Of a stretch of DNA of 64,000 nucleotides, positions 32,180 through 44,999 are shown piece by piece. Where the stretch lies: positions 62,001 to 126,000 of the forward strand of contig NW_003314287.1 of assembly GCF_000143415.4 (NCBI RefSeq), in the 5' to 3' direction. A program made the translations under genes and the position numbers. The notes under the pieces are model-generated. The model made no database searches and was not told the origin of the DNA. It saw nothing but the letters and a program-made list of their open reading frames with translations. The first letter of the stretch is position 1, and each line of letters opens with the position of its first letter. The DNA comes from Selaginella moellendorffii (Eukaryota > Streptophyta > Lycopodiopsida > Selaginellales > Selaginellaceae).

Positions 32180-32572
32180 ATGGCAACGCTAATGTCACAG
32201 GAAGAGGCGGAGAGCTTCGCAGTGGAGTGGTGCGCATCACTCAACTCGCACAGCCTGGCCTCCATCCTCGCGCACTACGAGCGAGGCGCCACTCTGGTGT
32301 CACCCCTGGTATGTGATCTCCTCGCGCGGAGCTCGGGAGCGCTCCAGGGCCTCGTGGAGCTCTCACATTTCTTCCACAAGCTCATGCTCCGCTTCCCAGA
32401 TCTCCACCTCCAGATCCTCCACGTCTTTGGAGGCGTGTCCAGCTTAGTGGTCGTCTACCAGGGAGTTCCAGGACTGTTTCTAGTTTCCGAGATGTTGGAG
32501 ATCGATCCAAAGTCACGTAAGATCTCTAGAGCTGTGGTGCACTTGAAGAAATCCTGCCACAGCGCTGCTTGA
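32180..32572 (+). CDS. NTF2-like / SnoaL-like small protein
   Basis: A single exon of 130 aa starts at the ATG at 32180. The pattern is that of the NTF2-fold SnoaL family: an N-terminal helix with WCASLNSHSLASILAHYE, a loop with SPLV, GLVELSHFFHKLMLRFPDL, then alternating strands (LQILHVFGG, SLVVVYQG, EMLEIDPKSRKISRAVVH). Plant relatives are uncharacterised cytosolic proteins thought to bind or isomerise small molecules; no catalytic residues can be assigned here. It sits 367 bp from the divergent hydrolase start at 31812. A purine-rich tail follows the stop. Confidence 0.8.
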   Translation: MATLMSQEEAESFAVEWCASLNSHSLASILAHYERGATLVSPLVCDLLARSSGALQGLVELSHFFHKLMLRFPDLHLQILHVFGGVSSLVVVYQGVPGLFLVSEMLEIDPKSRKISRAVVHLKKSCHSAA

Positions 32573-32798
32573 GCCAAAAAAAAAAGAGAGAGAAAAAAGA
32601 AGAAAAACACTGTCAAAAAGCAGATGTAATGAAGCAAACCTGTCTTATTCCCCTGGCACGAATTCCTTTACAGCTATGGCTGGCTAACGAGCAAAACGAT
32701 TACTTACAGTAAAGAACTTACACCCGGAGTCGTTGCTGTGCAAAATATGTATAGAAGATTTGGGCTGTGATCTCTGCCGGATTAACTGGATGGTTGGT

Positions 32799-34170
32799 TC
32801 ATTTGTCCGGCTTAAGATCGGCCAGGACTTCCTTCAAATCCGTCGGAGGCTTGGACTTGCCATTGATGATCTCGAATGTGACGTTCGACAGTGGACAGAG
32901 TCCTTGCAAGCAAGCCTGAGCAATCACTGCAACGTCCTTTCGAGCAATGGTCCCCAGCCCTTTGTCACCTGCAGACAAAGCCAAAACCAGCACCGTCAAA
33001 AGAATTAGCTTCGCAACAAGAACTGTCAAAGGAAAAGAGCCCAAAAGCTAGAAAACGATGAGAGAGAATTTCAAGCAATATGAGTTCCTAGCGTCTCAAC
33101 TCACCTTGTTCGGCGATGATCTTGTATTGACCGCCTTCTTTGTTGAGTAATCCCCCGGGCCTGATGATAAAATACCCGAGCTCCTCGTGCTGGGAGTAGG
33201 CTTCCTTGACAGCTGCCTCGCCCTACAGCACAACAAGAGTCAGAGAGTTGGATGCTACCTACACGTGTTCGTGCAACAGCGATGCTGAAACGTCAAACGG
33301 AAAGCGAAATGAAAGCTGACCTTAAGCTTCCACACCAAAACTCGACCTTTAACCGCATTGAGAATGAGAGAAATGGGTGAGTAAGGCCTTGTCACTCCCA
33401 TTGACGAGACGAGTACGAACTTTGGAACCTGGAAAATGTGAAAGAAAAAGAAGAGTTAAAAAATCTCGAGCTAGATAGCTAGCGCTTTGATGCTCTTACC
33501 TTTGCAGAAGCAGCGGCCTCGGCAAGGTGTTTAACTCCCAGATAGTCGACGAACTTTGGTGTGTCCTCCATGACAGAGCCAGGGAGCTTCCATCCAGCTC
33601 GAGCACCAATCGTGCACACAACCCCGTCCATTCCTTCGCAAGCAGGCGCCAGCGTCTCGGGTTTCGTTACATCACCAAGGACGAATTTCACCTTGTCGCC
33701 TGCCAGAAGAAGAAGAAGAAAAAGAAGAACACTTAAGCCTGACACTACCAAGTCTCTAGAGTTCCTAGAGATTCAAGAAAAGTGGACAAAATTCACTGAC
33801 TTGTGGAATCCAAGGCCTTGGTTGCTCGCTCCAAATTCCTCACGAGAGCATACACTTCAAACTCCTCGGACGCGGCGAGCAATTTCGCGACCTGGAAAGA
33901 ACCAAGAACACATCAAAACACCCCAAATTATGGAACGCAAACCCTGAGAGCACCGGCAGAAAACAGTCAAAGATCGATCAAACACCCCGAAAACCCTGTG
34001 CGCTACCTCCATCTCGAGCATCGGCAAAGAGTGCCGCTAAATCACGATTCAATCTCGAAAGAATGCAGGCAAAGATCGATCCAACACCTCAAAATCCCTG
34101 CGCGCTCGTGAATGCAGCGCCATACCTCGAGGCCGCAGCCGCTGCTGCTCCCGACGACTAGCACCTTCAT
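32799..34170 (-). CDS. NAD(P)-binding Rossmann protein, atypical SDR/NmrA-like, six exons
   Basis: Exons on the minus strand: 34170-34126, 33891-33801, 33699-33500, 33428-33321, 33222-33105, 32968-32799. They splice in phase to about 243 aa. The start MKVLVVGSSSGCG holds the dinucleotide-binding glycine motif. VKFVLGDVTKPETLAPACEG is the D-V strand motif of extended and atypical SDRs, GVVCTIGA is the NAG-like strand, VPKFVLVSSMGV the strand-5 serine region, and YFIIRPGGLL the substrate loop. Plastid and cytosolic plant homologues of this architecture include dehydrogenase-like and assembly proteins; the substrate is not inferable. The first intron (33892-34125) carries an imperfect repeated stretch with AAAGATCGATC and CACC.C.AAA. 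The first coding exon is only 45 bp. Confidence 0.88.
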
Positions 34171-34324
34171 CCCTCCGCCGCGACGGAAATGAAAAACCCT
34201 AGTGCTGTTCTTCCAAGAGCACACATGTAAAGGCGGTGTGGTTTGATTTTTACTTTGGAAAGTTTCTAGCTAGTAATATTTCTCCCTCTCATATACCTTT
34301 CGATCGATCGATCCTTCACAGGGG

Positions 34325-35411
34325 CTAGAAAGAAGGCACGATTCCATCCGCCATAGCCGAGAGCACGAAATGCTCCACATCCGATCGCTTCACGAAGCGG
34401 CCTTTGATCCTTGGCCGGATCTCCGCGTAGGCCTTCCGGGACGCGTAGCGCACCGTCTTCTCGAATTTGCGATTCTTGCGCTTCTCCTTGTAGCGCAGCA
34501 CTCGCTCCTCCCTGGCGATCCCGGGACTTTGCTGCTGGATGCCCTGCTCGCCTCGAGAAATCTGGCACAGGAACTCGATCATGTTTCCTGGATAGGGTTT
34601 GGAGATGTCGCTCATGCTGGAGCTGGATTCCGGGACCGCCGCCACTGAGGAAGATCTCTGCGATGAATTGGCAGCACAGATCATCAGAAGAAAGCACGAG
34701 AAATCTCTTTCCGCAGCGATTCTGTGTGGGAAATGCATCGCTGAGCAAAAGCCCTCTCTTGATTTCACGGTATCGAGCGAGATTTTTGCGAAGAACACGC
34801 GAGAACTTTCTTGCAAGAACACGAAGAACACGCGAGAGGAGGGAGAGAGAAATGGCGCTTACTGTTTGGCTGAGAGAGATCGTTGTGCCAGTCCCTCCCA
34901 AGCTATAGGAGCCACCCTCGGGCTGTTCTTGCAAGAATCCCGGAAGATTTGGCGCTGCTCCCACCTCGAGGAAGGAATCGAGCGAATCGATCACGCCGAA
35001 ATTCGCGAGAGGCTGCTGCTGTTGTTGTGGATTCTGCCAGCAATCCGGCGCGGCGAGGAGGAGAGGATTGTAGTTTGGAACGACCGACGAAGCGTTGATG
35101 TGCGCGACCTTGATCATGCTTGGGCACTCAAAGAACGGCGTGACCGCGACCCTCTCGTGGCGATTGGCGAGCGGATTGGCCGAGTGGATGTCGGTGTCGC
35201 ACGACGCGCACAGCGCCGCGGCATCGGCCTTGCAGATCACCGCCGCCGGGGCGTGCTCGCACACCTCGCAGATCCAAACCCTCTCGTGCCGCGACGCGAG
35301 CTTGTTGGCGCCGTGGACCTTGAGATCGCAGCCCAGGCAGATGTAAGCCATGTCCGCCGTGCAGTAGATCGCCGCGTTGGAGACTCGACATCCATCGCAG
35401 AGCTTCGTCAT
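34325..35411 (-). CDS. COL-like: CONSTANS-like B-box zinc-finger protein with CCT domain
   Basis: Two exons (35411-34863 and 34657-34325), 293 aa. Residues 5-47 form B-box 1 (CDGC..SNAAIYC.AD.AYIC..CD...H..N.L..RH). Residues 48-90 form B-box 2 ([30 protein letters not shown]). A glutamine-rich spacer follows (QQQQQP), and a CCT domain lies near the C-terminus with [40 protein letters not shown] as its recognisable core. Proteins with this layout are nuclear transcriptional regulators in photoperiod, light and clock responses; CCT binds NF-Y partners or CORE-type DNA. Both exons end on codon borders. The ATG at 35411 is used because the open frame upstream has only a TTG. The intron is 205 bp. 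Confidence 0.93.
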
Positions 35412-36505
35412 CGATCGAGCAAGCACCAATCCGAAGAAATCTCTAGAAAATTTTCACTCCCGATGGAACTAGAATCGTCTAGGATCTTTTCCAATCCCTC
35501 CAGTGGCTGTCCTCTGGGCGGGAATTGCTGGATTGCCCCCCAGATCGCTGCTCTACTATCTCATTGCAGCGTGCGCTAGCGATTTAATGCGAGATTTCAT
35601 GTGGGTAGGGAACAGGGAGTGAAAAATCTGTGCGCGATCCGTCAGTACAGGCTGGATTACATTGGAAAATGGGGAAGAACAATCGATGAGAGGGGGGTGT
35701 TTGCTTAGAACCCTAAAACCATGGACCAGCTGTGCGGATGATAATCGCAGGGAGCCCAACGCCGTCGATCCGGGCAGCCAATCACATGATAGTTCTAGAT
35801 CCTTTGCGTCTTCACGTGGCATTTTCACTTTTCCCGCCGGAGAAAAGAAGGGTCCAAAAACAAAAAATTGCGACAACGACCCCACTTGCCACTCTGGCCT
35901 TCTGCCATTGGTCCAGCGCACAGAAAAAATCTTTTCCCGGGCGCTCAGAGCTCCCGTATCTGGCGAGAAGATTTTCCGGAATAGTTTTTCCGGGAGGATG
36001 AGGGATTCCCGGGCGGAAGGCTCTGATGATCTGGACCGTTGGATGTGTTGTCAGTATGAGGCCTCAGTGCTTTTCAATCGTGGCTCCCAACGACAAGCAG
36101 CTGTAAGAATGGATTCAAGAATCATGGCAACAAAAAGAGAGCACTATCTTTAATCAAAGTGGGGGCACAAAAAGGTTTAAAGTTTAAAAAAGGTCCAAAA
36201 TGTTGAGCACTAGGGGAAACATTGGATGGAATTTTTTGTTCTTTATGCAAGTCAAGTTCTACTATAACTTCTAGAATGGAAAAATAGACTCCAGTTATAA
36301 TTACAAGGTCAATGGTTTCTCAATGTGGGTTACAGTATTTTAACTTTAAACAATAACTTTAAATATTATAAATATAAATTTTTATATAATGCAATCTCAC
36401 AAATGCTTTTACTTTTATTTGATTATATAATGAATATTAATTTAATAATATAAAAGAATTCATTTTGGATAAATAATGAAAAATCAAATATGTCAATATA
36501 TGGAA
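35412..36505. other. Upstream region of the B-box gene and start of the repeat block
   Basis: 35412-36000 is GC-richer and would be the B-box promoter and leader. No gene is supported. From about 36180 the sequence turns AT-rich; 36290-36470 resembles 43020-43210 on the other side of the G2 element. Confidence 0.4.
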
Positions 36506-36615
<110 letters not shown>

Positions 36616-36706
36616 TATTAGATTGGCCCAAAAACTCTAATTTATATATATGAGCAAATGAAACTAATCCAATAACTATCAACTCAATATACTAATAATA
36701 GTAAAC

Positions 36707-37568
36707 TGTAACACACTTGAATTTGAAGCCAAATTCCAAGTCTATTACATTATGAAACAAGGGTTTGATACACTTTTAATTTTACAAGCACCAACTCCCC
36801 ATAGCTAACATTTGCACGCAAAATGGTATTTAGGATGATTTTGGCATACCAATGGTCTAATGTAAAGAAAAGGGTATCCCACCAACTAAAGCAGTATAGA
36901 GCTTAAACTTAAACCTAAGCTAAATATAAAACAAAGAGCTACATAAGCCCAATAGAGCTAAACTAATGTTTCAGGTGGTCGGATATCTATTATACATTTG
37001 AAAACCCTTATAGCTCCAAGCCACCCATAGTATTAAAAGTTAGTCTTTGGGACAAGTGTGAAAACTTATTAAATATGAAATGGTATTAAATTGCAAATTT
37101 GGGAGTAGGAACAACACCAAGGGTTCAAGACACTCTCTAAATTATATAGATATACCCTTTAGGTGGATCTAAACACTTACTATAAATAGCATATGGTTCT
37201 AAAACAGAACCAACATATAAGGTATGATAACAAGGGTGTTTAGCAGATATGGTAGGCTACCATATAACAATCTTGAGGGATTAATCTTAATATTATAAGG
37301 GTTCCCAACACTAGTAAGTGCAAGCAAATAACATAAATTTTTTATCACTGTATCAAGTATGCTTAACTTAATGATAATTTAGGATTTTCTTCCTTAGTGC
37401 CCTTCCAGTTTAAGTGTATATATGCTAGCTAGTTTCTCAACTAACTTGGGTGGAGATCATAAAGGGAATCAGTAGTACCAACCTTTTGTTGTTATGGCAG
37501 TAAAGAAAAAATGTCTGCAAGGAATACTTGATAAATATCTTTCAATACCCAAAGTCACATTTGCAACA
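36707..37568 (-). repeat. G2 left LTR (3' LTR)
   Basis: Begins TGTAACACACTTG and ends TTGCAACA. It aligns with 41718-42729 except for the segment 37080-37263, which matches the reverse complement of 42230-42412. Confidence 0.85.
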
Positions 37569-40500
37569 CTCTCTCCCCCTTAGAGAAGATTAACATCATT
37601 GTTGATACATACTTAAGTCTAGCAAACTATCAAGGAAACAACTTTGAATGTTAATGGAAAGCACACTATATGAGAAAGACATCAACTTAAATGAGTTATA
37701 AAACTACTTTTCATCTACGTCCAAAGATGTTAAAACTCAAACACTTTCCAGCCATCATCAACAAGGAACTAATTAACAAAGTTAGCCACCCTTGTTGCTT
37801 CAAGTACCACTCGGATTACAAAGGAATGATACATCCTTGCTTGCAAGGACATAGGGAAAGAGCTAGAGGCCCAAGTTCCCTTGAGCAAGAAATGAACTCC
37901 ATTGGGAAGATTTAGAATCTATTATAAATTGGCAAATGAAGTTGTTTAATTGACCATGCCCCTTTTTAAAAATGAGTCGAGAGAGAGGTAGGGATTTGTG
38001 ATCGGTCTATAATAGTTATCCCCATGGTTATGGATTGAACCCATGTATTGAAGTGCTAAAATCAACTTGGCAAAATTGATCTTAAAACTAATGAACGAGA
38101 GAAATGAAACTTTTGATTTTATAGACATACATTTTTTTATTGATTTGTAAGAATTATTACAAGATTTACAAGAGCTATTCTTTATTTTGATTCTCATACT
38201 CCATGACAAGCTCACAAGTATGCATAAGGTCCTAAGAGGCTCCCAAGTTAATTCACAAAATAGATAACCTTTTTATTTAATTAAATATTCTTTACCACAT
38301 GCCTTATAAGATAAAAGAATGGCCTCAACCTTGTACTAAAGTTCACCATTAACAACATTCAGAGTTGGACGAACGTCCAAAGAGTGGCCAAAGTCCCTAT
38401 AATATAGGGCTAGTAAACTGACATGAAACACATTATGAAGACTAGACATCTTTTTTGGAAAATTCAATTGATAGAGTATATCACCAATCTACTTCAACAT
38501 TTGATAGGGACCAACATATCTTGATAACAGCTTTCGAGACAAATATCCCTTCACATTTAAACTTCAAGAAAATAGCCACACCTGATCTCCCATGTGATAG
38601 AATACATCCCAACGATGTTAATCCTTATCACATCAATACCTATCCTGAGCTTTGGCCATTGCTTTAGTAGCTCTAGACCAATTTTTGACATAGCTACTCC
38701 ACATAAATCTCAATAGCCGAGACCAACGCTTCAGACATTTGTTTCGGTATAACAATTTGTTGAAAAACCCCACAAGCATTTCCTTGTAGCATCTTCCATA
38801 GGGAACAACCAATACCGCTATGAAATGTCTTGTTATAACAGATCTCTGCTATATCTAAATGCTCAACCTAGTTGTGTTGGTCTGCCACGACATAATACCG
38901 TAGATAATCCTTAACTTGAGCATTCACACATTTGGTCTGCTCATCAATTTGAGAATGATAAGTTGTATTAAACTTCAACTTTATATTAAATAACTGGAAT
39001 AGTATGCTCTAAAACTTCCCCATAAATCTCTAATCTCTATTTGAAATCATCTCTTCAAGAAGATCACAAACCCATACTAATTCATGGAAAAAACACTTTG
39101 CTACTTGCTTCACATTTATTGTTTCTACAGCTGGAATGAAATGTGCAATCTTTGGCAATTAATCCACAACCACCATTAAGTCCTCCAATCAGTTTGAACT
39201 GATTGTTGACATTGCCTGGAATTGAGCCTAACAACTCAATGCATCCAAAACAATATTGTCTTTACCAGATTTATAGATGATTTCAATATCAAATTTAGCG
39301 AACTTCTCTTGCCAACAAGCTTGCTTTGGCATAAGCTTCAACTGCGTAGCAAAGTAGTTTAATGTGTTATTATTTGTATAAACCTTGGTATTTCCACCTA
39401 AATAGAAATTGGATGAAATACAATAAAGATGGCCAATGCACAAGAATTAGATGTTTGCTATAGTGTTGTCATCATAATATATAAGATAACAAATGTGTCT
39501 AAATAATCTCTAAATATTATATCCATTATTGTACTGAACGTTGTTAGAGCATTACATAACCCAAATGGCATGACAAGAAACTCATATGATCCATTCTAAG
39601 TTTTAAAGGTTGTCTTTTGCACATCCTGATCTACCACTCGTATCTAATGATACCCGGACCATAAATTAAGTTGTGTAAAATACTTAGCCTTTAAGAGTTG
39701 GTTAAACAAGTCATCAATGCGAGGCAAAGCATAATTTTTTTGACTGTGATTTTGTTGAGTGCCCAATAATCGATACACATCCTCATGGTTCCATTTTTTT
39801 CCATAACAAAAAGGATTAGTGCTCTATAAGGTGACTTGTTTGGTTAGATATGACCTTTGTCAAAAAGTTCTATAAGTTACTTTTTGAGTTCAGCCATTTC
39901 TTTGATGTTCAAATGATATAAAGCCTTCATAAGTGATTTAGAACCCAAAACAATCTCAATCTGATAATCAACTTCACGGCTAGGAGGTATCTTTAGCAGC
40001 AAATCCTTTGGAAAGATATCTTGATTCCATACTAACAACTCTAATATTTCTTTTAGTACAAGATCAACCCCATCACCAATCAAATTGAGTCACCATCACC
40101 CTCAGCTTCCATCACTTGAACGCAAAAAGTCCAACATCCTTCCTTAGCTGCTTTTTGAGTGGCTCTCGCAGTTAAAAACTTAGCATCCCAATCCTTTAAG
40201 GAGTGCTTTTACAATTGGAAAGACACATCAAGACATCCTTCTGACCTCAATGTGATATGACTTTGTGTAGCTCCTTAAATCCCTTTTTATAAATTTGTCA
40301 AAGAAATCCATACCACACCATATGAAAATTTGGTATCTTTAACACCACCAAATCCAATATTTCTTTCCACTTGGATATTTTTAGTAGAATATAAGTCATA
40401 AATCTTCTAGCTGCTTACCCACCTTTTGCAAATTGGAAGTATATGGATAACCTTTGCTCAATTTTCAATCCTAATAACTTTACTAAGTCTTCAAATATCA

Positions 40501-41700
40501 TGCTATGTGTAGCTTTTGTATCAATCATTAATTGGTTTTGGTGTTCATGGATAAAGCCTATTAGATATATCAATAGATTAGTGTTTGCATTGACTATGAG
40601 AAAAGCTTGAGGAAAGTAATGAAAGTAACTCACCTCCTCTTCCTCACAATCTGCATTGACCAACTCATCAACCCCCTCAGCTTCACCACCATCATCTTCC
40701 CTTATGATATTAACACAAGATCTTGTCCTATGCTTGTTAAGACACATTCCAAAGACCTATATCCTATCTCTTCATAATGGAAGCAATGACCCACATTACT
40801 CATTCTGCTAGGAGCAAGTTTTGCAAGTTGCTACTACTTGTACTCGTTAGAAAGAGGAATAGAGAGAAGTTGCTAGTGATCGCTAATAACCATGTTGCTT
40901 GTGAGCCTCTAGGGCAAACCCAAACTTTCTAAGAAATAATTTCAAGCATCTTTGTCACTCATATTTGCAATCATAATATGCTCTAAGCAAATGCATTAAT
41001 GTAATGCATAATGTCCCCTCGCTGCTTTAACCACCACAACTCTATGCAAAGTCTCAAACCAAGATTGTTTGATAAGTATTCCTTATAGATACGAGACTGC
41101 ATCTTAGTCCAACTTCTAATGCCATCAAGTTTTGGCATGATCGGTGAGAAAGGACTCCACACACACAACTGTCATACAATTACTTATGTCTGCTGATATA
41201 AAATTGTTTTCCATATCATAGACTCAATCTTCCAAAACCTAACAATATTATATGCCTCTGAAATTAAGTGGTTTTGGAGGCTTGCTTAGGTTTAGCTAGT
41301 TTAGCTACCTTAGCTTCTTTCTTCCTCCTTTTGTTTTCCTTTTTCAATTTGCAAACTTCTTTTTACAAATTCTCAATCTTATTTCCTAAGCTATATACTA
41401 CAATGTTGTAACATTAAGCTCTTCCTCCTTTGATTCAACCTTAGCCTCTTCCATAGCAGGAGTTTCCTCCTCTCGATTTGTCCATTTAGAGGTTTCAGCA
41501 TCATCAATATGGTTCCTTTTCACCATTTTGCTAAGTGTATGTATGCCTCTATCAGTAATTGAACATACATATAATGTTCTTATCAAATGGTGCAATCCAA
41601 TTAATTCTACACAAGTCATTTTGGATCTACTAGAGAATTCTCTGCATATGCAAATTGAGTTAGAAATTTTGACAAAAGTTGGATAAAAATCATTGAGACA

Positions 41701-41717
41701 ATTCTTCTGATACCGAA
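41701..41717 (-). other. G2 primer-binding site
   Basis: The minus strand next to the LTR reads TTCGGTATCAGAAGAAT. GGTATCAGA matches the initiator tRNA-Met complement with decay at its edges. Confidence 0.65.
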
Positions 41718-42729
41718 TGTAGCACATTTGAATTTAGAGCCGAACTCCAAGCCCGTTACACTACAAATAAGGGTCTAATACACTCTCAATCCTATGAGCA
41801 CCATCTCCCTATATCTAACATCTACATGCAAAATAGTGTTAGATGGTGTTTAGCACAATTTTGGCATACTGATGGCTTAACGCAAGGAGAAGGGTACCCC
41901 ACTAACTAGAGTAATGTGGAGCTTGGGTCTAGACCCAAGCCAAACGCAGAACAAGAAGCAATATAGCCCAATGGGAACTAAATTAATATCTTAGATGGTC
42001 AAACATATATTCCAACCACTATCCCTATTATATACTTGGAACCCCATATCCCCCCACCCTCCACACACACATGTGATTTAGGCTTTAACCTTTAGTCTCC
42101 CTTAGTACCAGGAGTTAGTCTCTGGGACAAGCATGAAAACTTACTAAATAATATTACAATCTAAATAGTATTTGGAAGTTATACCCTAAAATTCTTAACT
42201 AATAAAGAAAAGGGTGCAAATATCATTATATGGCAGTTTACCATGTCTACTATACACTCTCATTATCATGCTTTATATGTTAGTTCCATTCCAAAATTAT
42301 ATACTATTTATAGTAAATATCCAGATTTGCCTAAAGGGCATATCTACAGAATGTAGAGAGTGTCCTAAACCCTTGGTGTTGTTCCTGCTCCTAGATTCAC
42401 AACCTATACCATTCTAATTCTATCAATAAGAGGAGACTATTGAGGGATTAATCTCAATATCGTTATCAACATTAGCAAGTGTAAATCAATAATATGAATT
42501 TCTTATTATCGTGTCAAGTATACTTGACTTAATGATAACTTAGGATTTCCTTCCTTAGTGCCCTTTTGGTTTAAGTCCATATGTGCTAGCGAATCTCTCA
42601 ACTAATTTGGGCAGAGACCACAAAGGGAACTAGCAATCTTAATCTTTTACTGTCATAATAGTAAGGATAGAGTGTTTGTAAGGACTAGCTAACAAATATC
42701 TTTCAATACTTGAAATCACATTTGCGATA
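41718..42729 (-). repeat. G2 right LTR (5' LTR)
   Basis: Begins TGTAGCACATTTG and ends TTTGCGATA. It is about 150 bp longer than the left LTR, with a central segment inverted (42230-42412). Confidence 0.85.
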
Positions 42730-43112
42730 TAAACCTTATATCATCTCTTCTTTTCAGAAGAATAAAATATAGTTAGGGTCTCCTAGTTGATAAGTTAAAA
42801 TTTAGAGAAACTTTAAAAGAAGGCTTTAGTGGGTTTGTATATAATATAATTTATCTCTAATCCCTTTGTATAAAGTGTTTTAGCCATTAAAAATATAATT
42901 TATTTGTTAAATATTATAGTAAACTTCATAAACTACTTGTTATAACACTTGATATAATCAATTTCCATTAAGCAAGGAGCCCCTTAAATAAATTATGTAT
43001 TGTAAGATTGGGATACTTATATTATAATTGTGGAATTTATATCAATATTTTAACTTTAAATAATAAATTTAAATATTTTAATCATAAATTCTTACTAGAA
43101 TCCAATATCAGA

Positions 43113-43114
<2 letters not shown>

Positions 43115-43150
<36 letters not shown>
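43115..43150. repeat. TA microsatellite
   Basis: Eighteen perfect TA units in AT-rich sequence to the right of the G2 element. Confidence 0.95.
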
Positions 43151-43155
<5 letters not shown>

Positions 43156-44437
43156 CTTTATCTGATTATATAATGATTTTTTAATTTTCATTTAATATTT
43201 CATTTTGAAAATAACTAAAATAAAAAATATTAAAGAAGTTAACTTTTATTTTAATCATTATCACTCTAAAATTAGTATTTTAATGATTAAAACAACAAAA
43301 TCAAATACCTATTATAAGGTTAAGCTGTATAGGTACACTAATATTAGGACTTTGATATCCATTAGATTGATTTAATTCAGACCACTTGCTATTATATATA
43401 AATTAATGTTTTTTAGGCTAATTAGATATGCACATTTTTATATTCCATTTCCATATTCTGTGAACTTATATTGGTGGGGGTGAAGAGTAACTCTGATTAT
43501 CCTTGGAAAATGCTTGGATTTATGTTTTTTATTTAGATCTAGGTTTTGTATTATTTAAATGTCTCTTATTCCCTTAGCTTTTTCATTTCTTCACTTTTAC
43601 TTTTCAAGTTTTTTTTTTCAATCATCTTTATGGTAGAATGACATACTATTAACTCTAGAGCAATAATTGGTGTAATTGCTCAATGCTATATAGTTGTAGT
43701 TGACCAATAAAACTCAATTGATAGTAGTGTTCATAGCATATGATGCAACTCATCTAGCTCTTGCTGTCAATCTTTGCATCTGGCCAAATTTTTTTACATA
43801 AGAATTTTGGGGATGATATTTATCATTGGTTTGATCATTTTATAATAATTGCCATTTATGTCGCGAATGTGATTTCAGGTATCGAAAGTTATCTGTCGGC
43901 TAGTCCTTACGGACACTCTTACCTTACTGCCACGATGGCAGGAGGTCGGTATTGCTGGACCCTTTATTAGTCCCTCTTGTTCAAGTGTTAGTAAACTGGA
44001 CTTTGCATCTGTACTTGGCTGGATGAGCATAAGGAAGGAATTCCTAAGTGTCTATTTAGCTGAGCATACTTGGCCCAGCTTGTTAGTTCTCTTTTGCTCT
44101 GTCTTGCACTGGCTTGACAAAAACCCTCGCGTATTGAGATTGGTCCCTCAATATCGCTACATGATAGCTTACCGTGTCTGCCAAACACCCTCGCTATCAT
44201 GCCCTTTGTGTTAGTCTCATTTCGGTCCCAAATGCTATTTATGGAAAGTGTCCAGATTTGCTCATTTGGCATATCTACGGAATGTAGAGATCGGCCTGAA
44301 CACAATGGTGTTCGTCTCGTGTCCAAATTCACAATCTAGGGACATTCCATATTTAGTAAGTTTCGAGCTTGTCCCAGAGACTAACTCCTGATACTAAGGG
44401 AGGCTTGGGGTGAAAGCCCAAAGCGTGTGTTCCTCAA

Positions 44438-44463
44438 GGGGGGGGGGGGGGGGGGGGGGGGGG
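44438..44463. repeat. Run of 26 G
   Basis: A 26-base G homopolymer inside the solo LTR. The corresponding place in the G2 LTR near 42050 has only a short C-rich stretch on the other strand. The exact length is likely to be uncertain in the assembly. Confidence 0.85.
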
Positions 44464-44887
44464 CTATGGGGGGTTCCAAATGTATAGTAGGGATAGTGGG
44501 TAGGTCGGGCATGGCCGACCAACCTGAGGCATAGTCTAGCTCTCGCTTGCGTGCCTGTCCTTGTTCTGCGTCCGGCTTGGGTCTAAGCCCAAGTTCCATT
44601 CCATGCTAGTTGGTGGAGTACCCATATCCTCGCGTTAGGCCACCGGTATGCCAAAATAGCGCCAGACTCCGTTTGGCTCCATTTTGCATGCTAGTCCTGG
44701 CATTGGGATGCTGGTTGCTCCAGGACTGTTCCAAGTCGCTCCGGGCCCCTGTCCCTTCGCTCTTTGGGCTATATGCTCGAGAGTTGCTCCGTGGTTCGGT
44801 TCCATCACTCCTTGGCTCTATGCTTGGGAGTTTGGCACCGTTCCTTCGTTCAGTGGCCCAAGGCCCTGAACCTCGGGTTCCTGTGGA

Positions 44888-44999
44888 CACGTGGCATGGA
44901 CACGTGGCATCTGTCACGTGGCACAAAGAGGGTTTAGGTTCCGCTTCGTGGTGTTATCCTATGGTAGATCACCATAGGATAAAGGGTCAAAACCACGTG
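44888..44999. promoter_or_regulatory. Cluster of four G-boxes with a hairpin in the solo LTR
   Basis: CACGTG occurs at 44888, 44901, 44915 and 44994. The first three lie in imperfect repeats of GGACACGTGGCAT. Between the third and fourth lies an 11-bp perfect inverted repeat (TATCCTATGGT, 5-nt spacer, ACCATAGGATA; 44955-44981). CACGTGGC is the core of ABRE/G-box sites bound by plant bZIP and bHLH factors. Confidence 0.75.

Larger units (their letters stand above)
36707..42729 (-). mobile_element. Full-length Ty3/gypsy retrotransposon (family G2), decayed
   Basis: Direct LTRs of 862 bp (36707-37568) and 1012 bp (41718-42729) bound a 6.0-kb element. TAAAC lies immediately outside each end (36702-36706 and 42730-42734), a perfect target duplication. 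On the minus strand, read from the right: gag-like frames (41727-40983), an aspartic protease piece (LMIDTKATHSMI, about 40520), RT N-terminal part (40083-39877), RNase H (WQEKFAKFDIEIIYKSGKDNIVLDALS, about 39310-39230) and integrase relics (39200-38240). Stops and shifts are frequent, and CpG is almost absent. The primer-binding site next to the right LTR is of the tRNA-Met type. Confidence 0.88.

Noticed and set aside
34411-35579. Long plus-strand frames across the B-box gene
   Set aside because: Antisense of the strongly supported B-box/CCT gene; Arg/Ala-rich translation typical of shadows.
42214-42417. Hydrophobic plus-strand frame inside the G2 LTR
   Set aside because: It lies entirely in LTR sequence, in the inverted segment, and is not conserved in the other LTRs.
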